DNA from: an uncultured Eubacteriales bacterium
Lineage (GTDB): Bacteria; Bacillota; Clostridia; Oscillospirales; CAG-272
DNA length: 15,160 nucleotides
Direction of reading: 5' to 3'
NCBI GenBank assembly: GCA_934503195.1
Contig: CAKSVM010000073.1
Location: 1-15,160 of the forward strand
This document shows, one piece after another, positions 14,352 to 15,160 of the stretch. How positions within the stretch are numbered: position 1 is the first letter of the stretch; every line of letters starts with the position of its first letter. The notes beneath the pieces were generated by a model that saw nothing but the letters and a program-made list of their open reading frames with translations, had not been told where the DNA came from and made no database searches. The translations under genes and the position numbers were made by a program.

Positions 14352-14380
14352 ATTATATCACATTCTTTGGCGGATTGCAA
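14352..14380 (-). promoter_or_regulatory. Sigma-A promoter of the TVP38 - miaB - mutSL - tgt cluster
   Basis: On the minus strand: -35 TTGCAA (14375-14380), a 17-bp spacer and -10 TATAAT (14352-14357). The spacer starts with TCCG and ends AATGTGA, matching the shared spacer pattern. The transcript should start near 14345. Confidence 0.8.
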
Positions 14381-14454
14381 TAGGTTTGTGTGAATTTTTC
14401 GCCCCTTAAATTTGTGAACCGAATGTAAATCCCTAATTTTTTTTCGAAAACCCC

Positions 14455-14483
14455 TTGAAAAATTCCGGAAAATGGTGTACAAT
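14455..14483 (+). promoter_or_regulatory. Sigma-A promoter of efp
   Basis: -35 TTGAAA (14455-14460), a 17-bp spacer and -10 TACAAT (14478-14483). The spacer contains TTCCGG and AATGGTG. The leader is about 60 nt. The -35 box lies 74 bp from that of the divergent cluster promoter, so one bound factor could influence both. Confidence 0.8.
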
Positions 14484-14551
14484 ATAAATACTAATGCTGT
14501 ACTCGATATTTTTTTGAGGGTCCGGCAGAATTTTTGGAGGAATTTTTAATT

Positions 14552-15109
14552 ATGGTAGTAGCCGGAGATTTCAAAAACGGTATAACTTTCGACATGGACG
14601 GTCAGGTGCTTCAGGTCGTCGAGTTCCAGCACGTCAAGCCGGGCAAGGGCGCGGCGTTTGTCCGCACCAAGCTCAAGAACGTCATCACTGGCGCGGTCAC
14701 TGAGCGCACCTTCAACCCCACCGATAAATTTGAGAACGCGATCGTCGAGCGCAAGGAAATGCAGTACCTCTACAACGATGGAGATCTGTACTATTTCATG
14801 GATATGGAGACCTTCGAACAGCTCCCGATCAACGCTGACAAGCTCGGCGACAGCTTCAAGTTCGTTAAGGAAAACGAAATGTGCAAGATCGTTTCCTACA
14901 AGGGCAACGTCTTCGCCGTTGAACCTCCGATGTTTGTAGTACTCGAAGTCACCGACACCGAGCCCGGCTTCAAGGGCGACACCGCGACCGGCACCACCAA
15001 GCCCGCTACGCTTGAGACCGGCGCGACCATCAAGGTTCCGCTCTTCATTGACATCGGCACCAAGATCAAGATCGACACTCGTACCGGCGAGTATCTTGAG
15101 CGCGCGTAA
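14552..15109 (+). CDS. efp: Elongation factor P
   Basis: A 185-aa, three-domain tRNA-mimicking factor of standard length that binds between the P and E sites and helps form peptide bonds at proline runs. The N-terminal KOW-like domain has the loop HVKPGKGAAFVRTK, with Lys32 at the tip, the site that many bacteria modify. The C-terminal OB part ends with GTKIKIDTRTGEYLER, the usual EF-P ending. The start at 14552 is chosen because the protein then begins MVVAGDFKNG like its relatives, with GGAGG (14536-14540) 11 nt before it; an in-frame TTG at 14534 overlaps that site. No EF-P modification gene is in the window. Confidence 0.96.
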   Translation: MVVAGDFKNGITFDMDGQVLQVVEFQHVKPGKGAAFVRTKLKNVITGAVTERTFNPTDKFENAIVERKEMQYLYNDGDLYYFMDMETFEQLPINADKLGDSFKFVKENEMCKIVSYKGNVFAVEPPMFVVLEVTDTEPGFKGDTATGTTKPATLETGATIKVPLFIDIGTKIKIDTRTGEYLERA

Positions 15110-15119
15110 ATTCTGACAT

Positions 15120-15156
15120 AAACGGGGCGGGTGACTTGTGCGTTTTGCCCTGTTTT
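15120..15156 (+). terminator. Possible terminator after efp
   Basis: AAACGGGGC (15120-15128) can pair with GCCCTGTTT (15147-15155), nine pairs with one G-T, across an 18-nt loop, 10 bp after the efp stop. The right arm ends in four T and the window stops soon after, so the T run cannot be judged fully. Confidence 0.45.
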
Positions 15157-15160
15157 GAAT

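Overview
The window looks like chromosomal DNA of a moderately GC-rich member of the Clostridia (Bacillota), perhaps Oscillospirales-like; the family is a guess. Supporting this are the block miaB - YlbF/YmcA-family gene - mutS - mutL (Bacillus subtilis has ymcB/miaB - ymcA - cotE - mutS - mutL), a SleB/CwlJ-type wall hydrolase, strong AGGAGG-type ribosome binding sites, several TTG starts that look real, and consensus sigma-A promoters.

Layout. (1) 1-434: non-coding, with part of an interspersed repeat (copy A), a minus-strand terminator and a full repeat copy (B). (2) 435-1891, minus: an unrecognised 135-aa protein translationally coupled (ATGA) to a membrane-anchored SleB-like hydrolase with a Pro-Glu-Thr linker; one consensus promoter at 2071-2099. 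(3) 2440-5475, plus: a metal-response locus made of an ArsR/SmtB repressor with two recognisable metal sites, a free-standing 72-aa HMA domain and an HMA-less CadA/ZntA-type P1B ATPase; repeat copy C lies between the repressor and the HMA gene. (4) A bidirectional terminator at 5493-5524 separates this from a long minus-strand cluster, 14303 to 5533: TVP38/TMEM64 membrane protein - miaB - YlbF family - mutS - mutL - tgt, joining tRNA modification and mismatch repair. (5) 14552-15109, plus: efp (elongation factor P), divergent from the cluster.

How the genes work together. The repressor probably senses Zn/Cd/Pb-type ions and controls the efflux pump, with the small HMA protein handling metal in the cytoplasm. 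MiaB and Tgt modify tRNA anticodon-region bases (ms2 at A37, queuosine precursor at G34). MutS and MutL do mismatch repair. EF-P rescues ribosomes at proline stretches.

Most notable signals: a repeat of about 155 bp (three copies here, one cut by the window edge) ending in a bulged 22-25-bp hairpin in which one base pair changes as a pair between copies; and four promoters that share a motif inside the 16-17-bp spacer, not only the -35/-10 boxes. Nothing here is a clear new multi-gene system; most genes are conserved housekeeping or metal-resistance genes. No tRNA, rRNA, CRISPR array, transposase or phage gene was seen.
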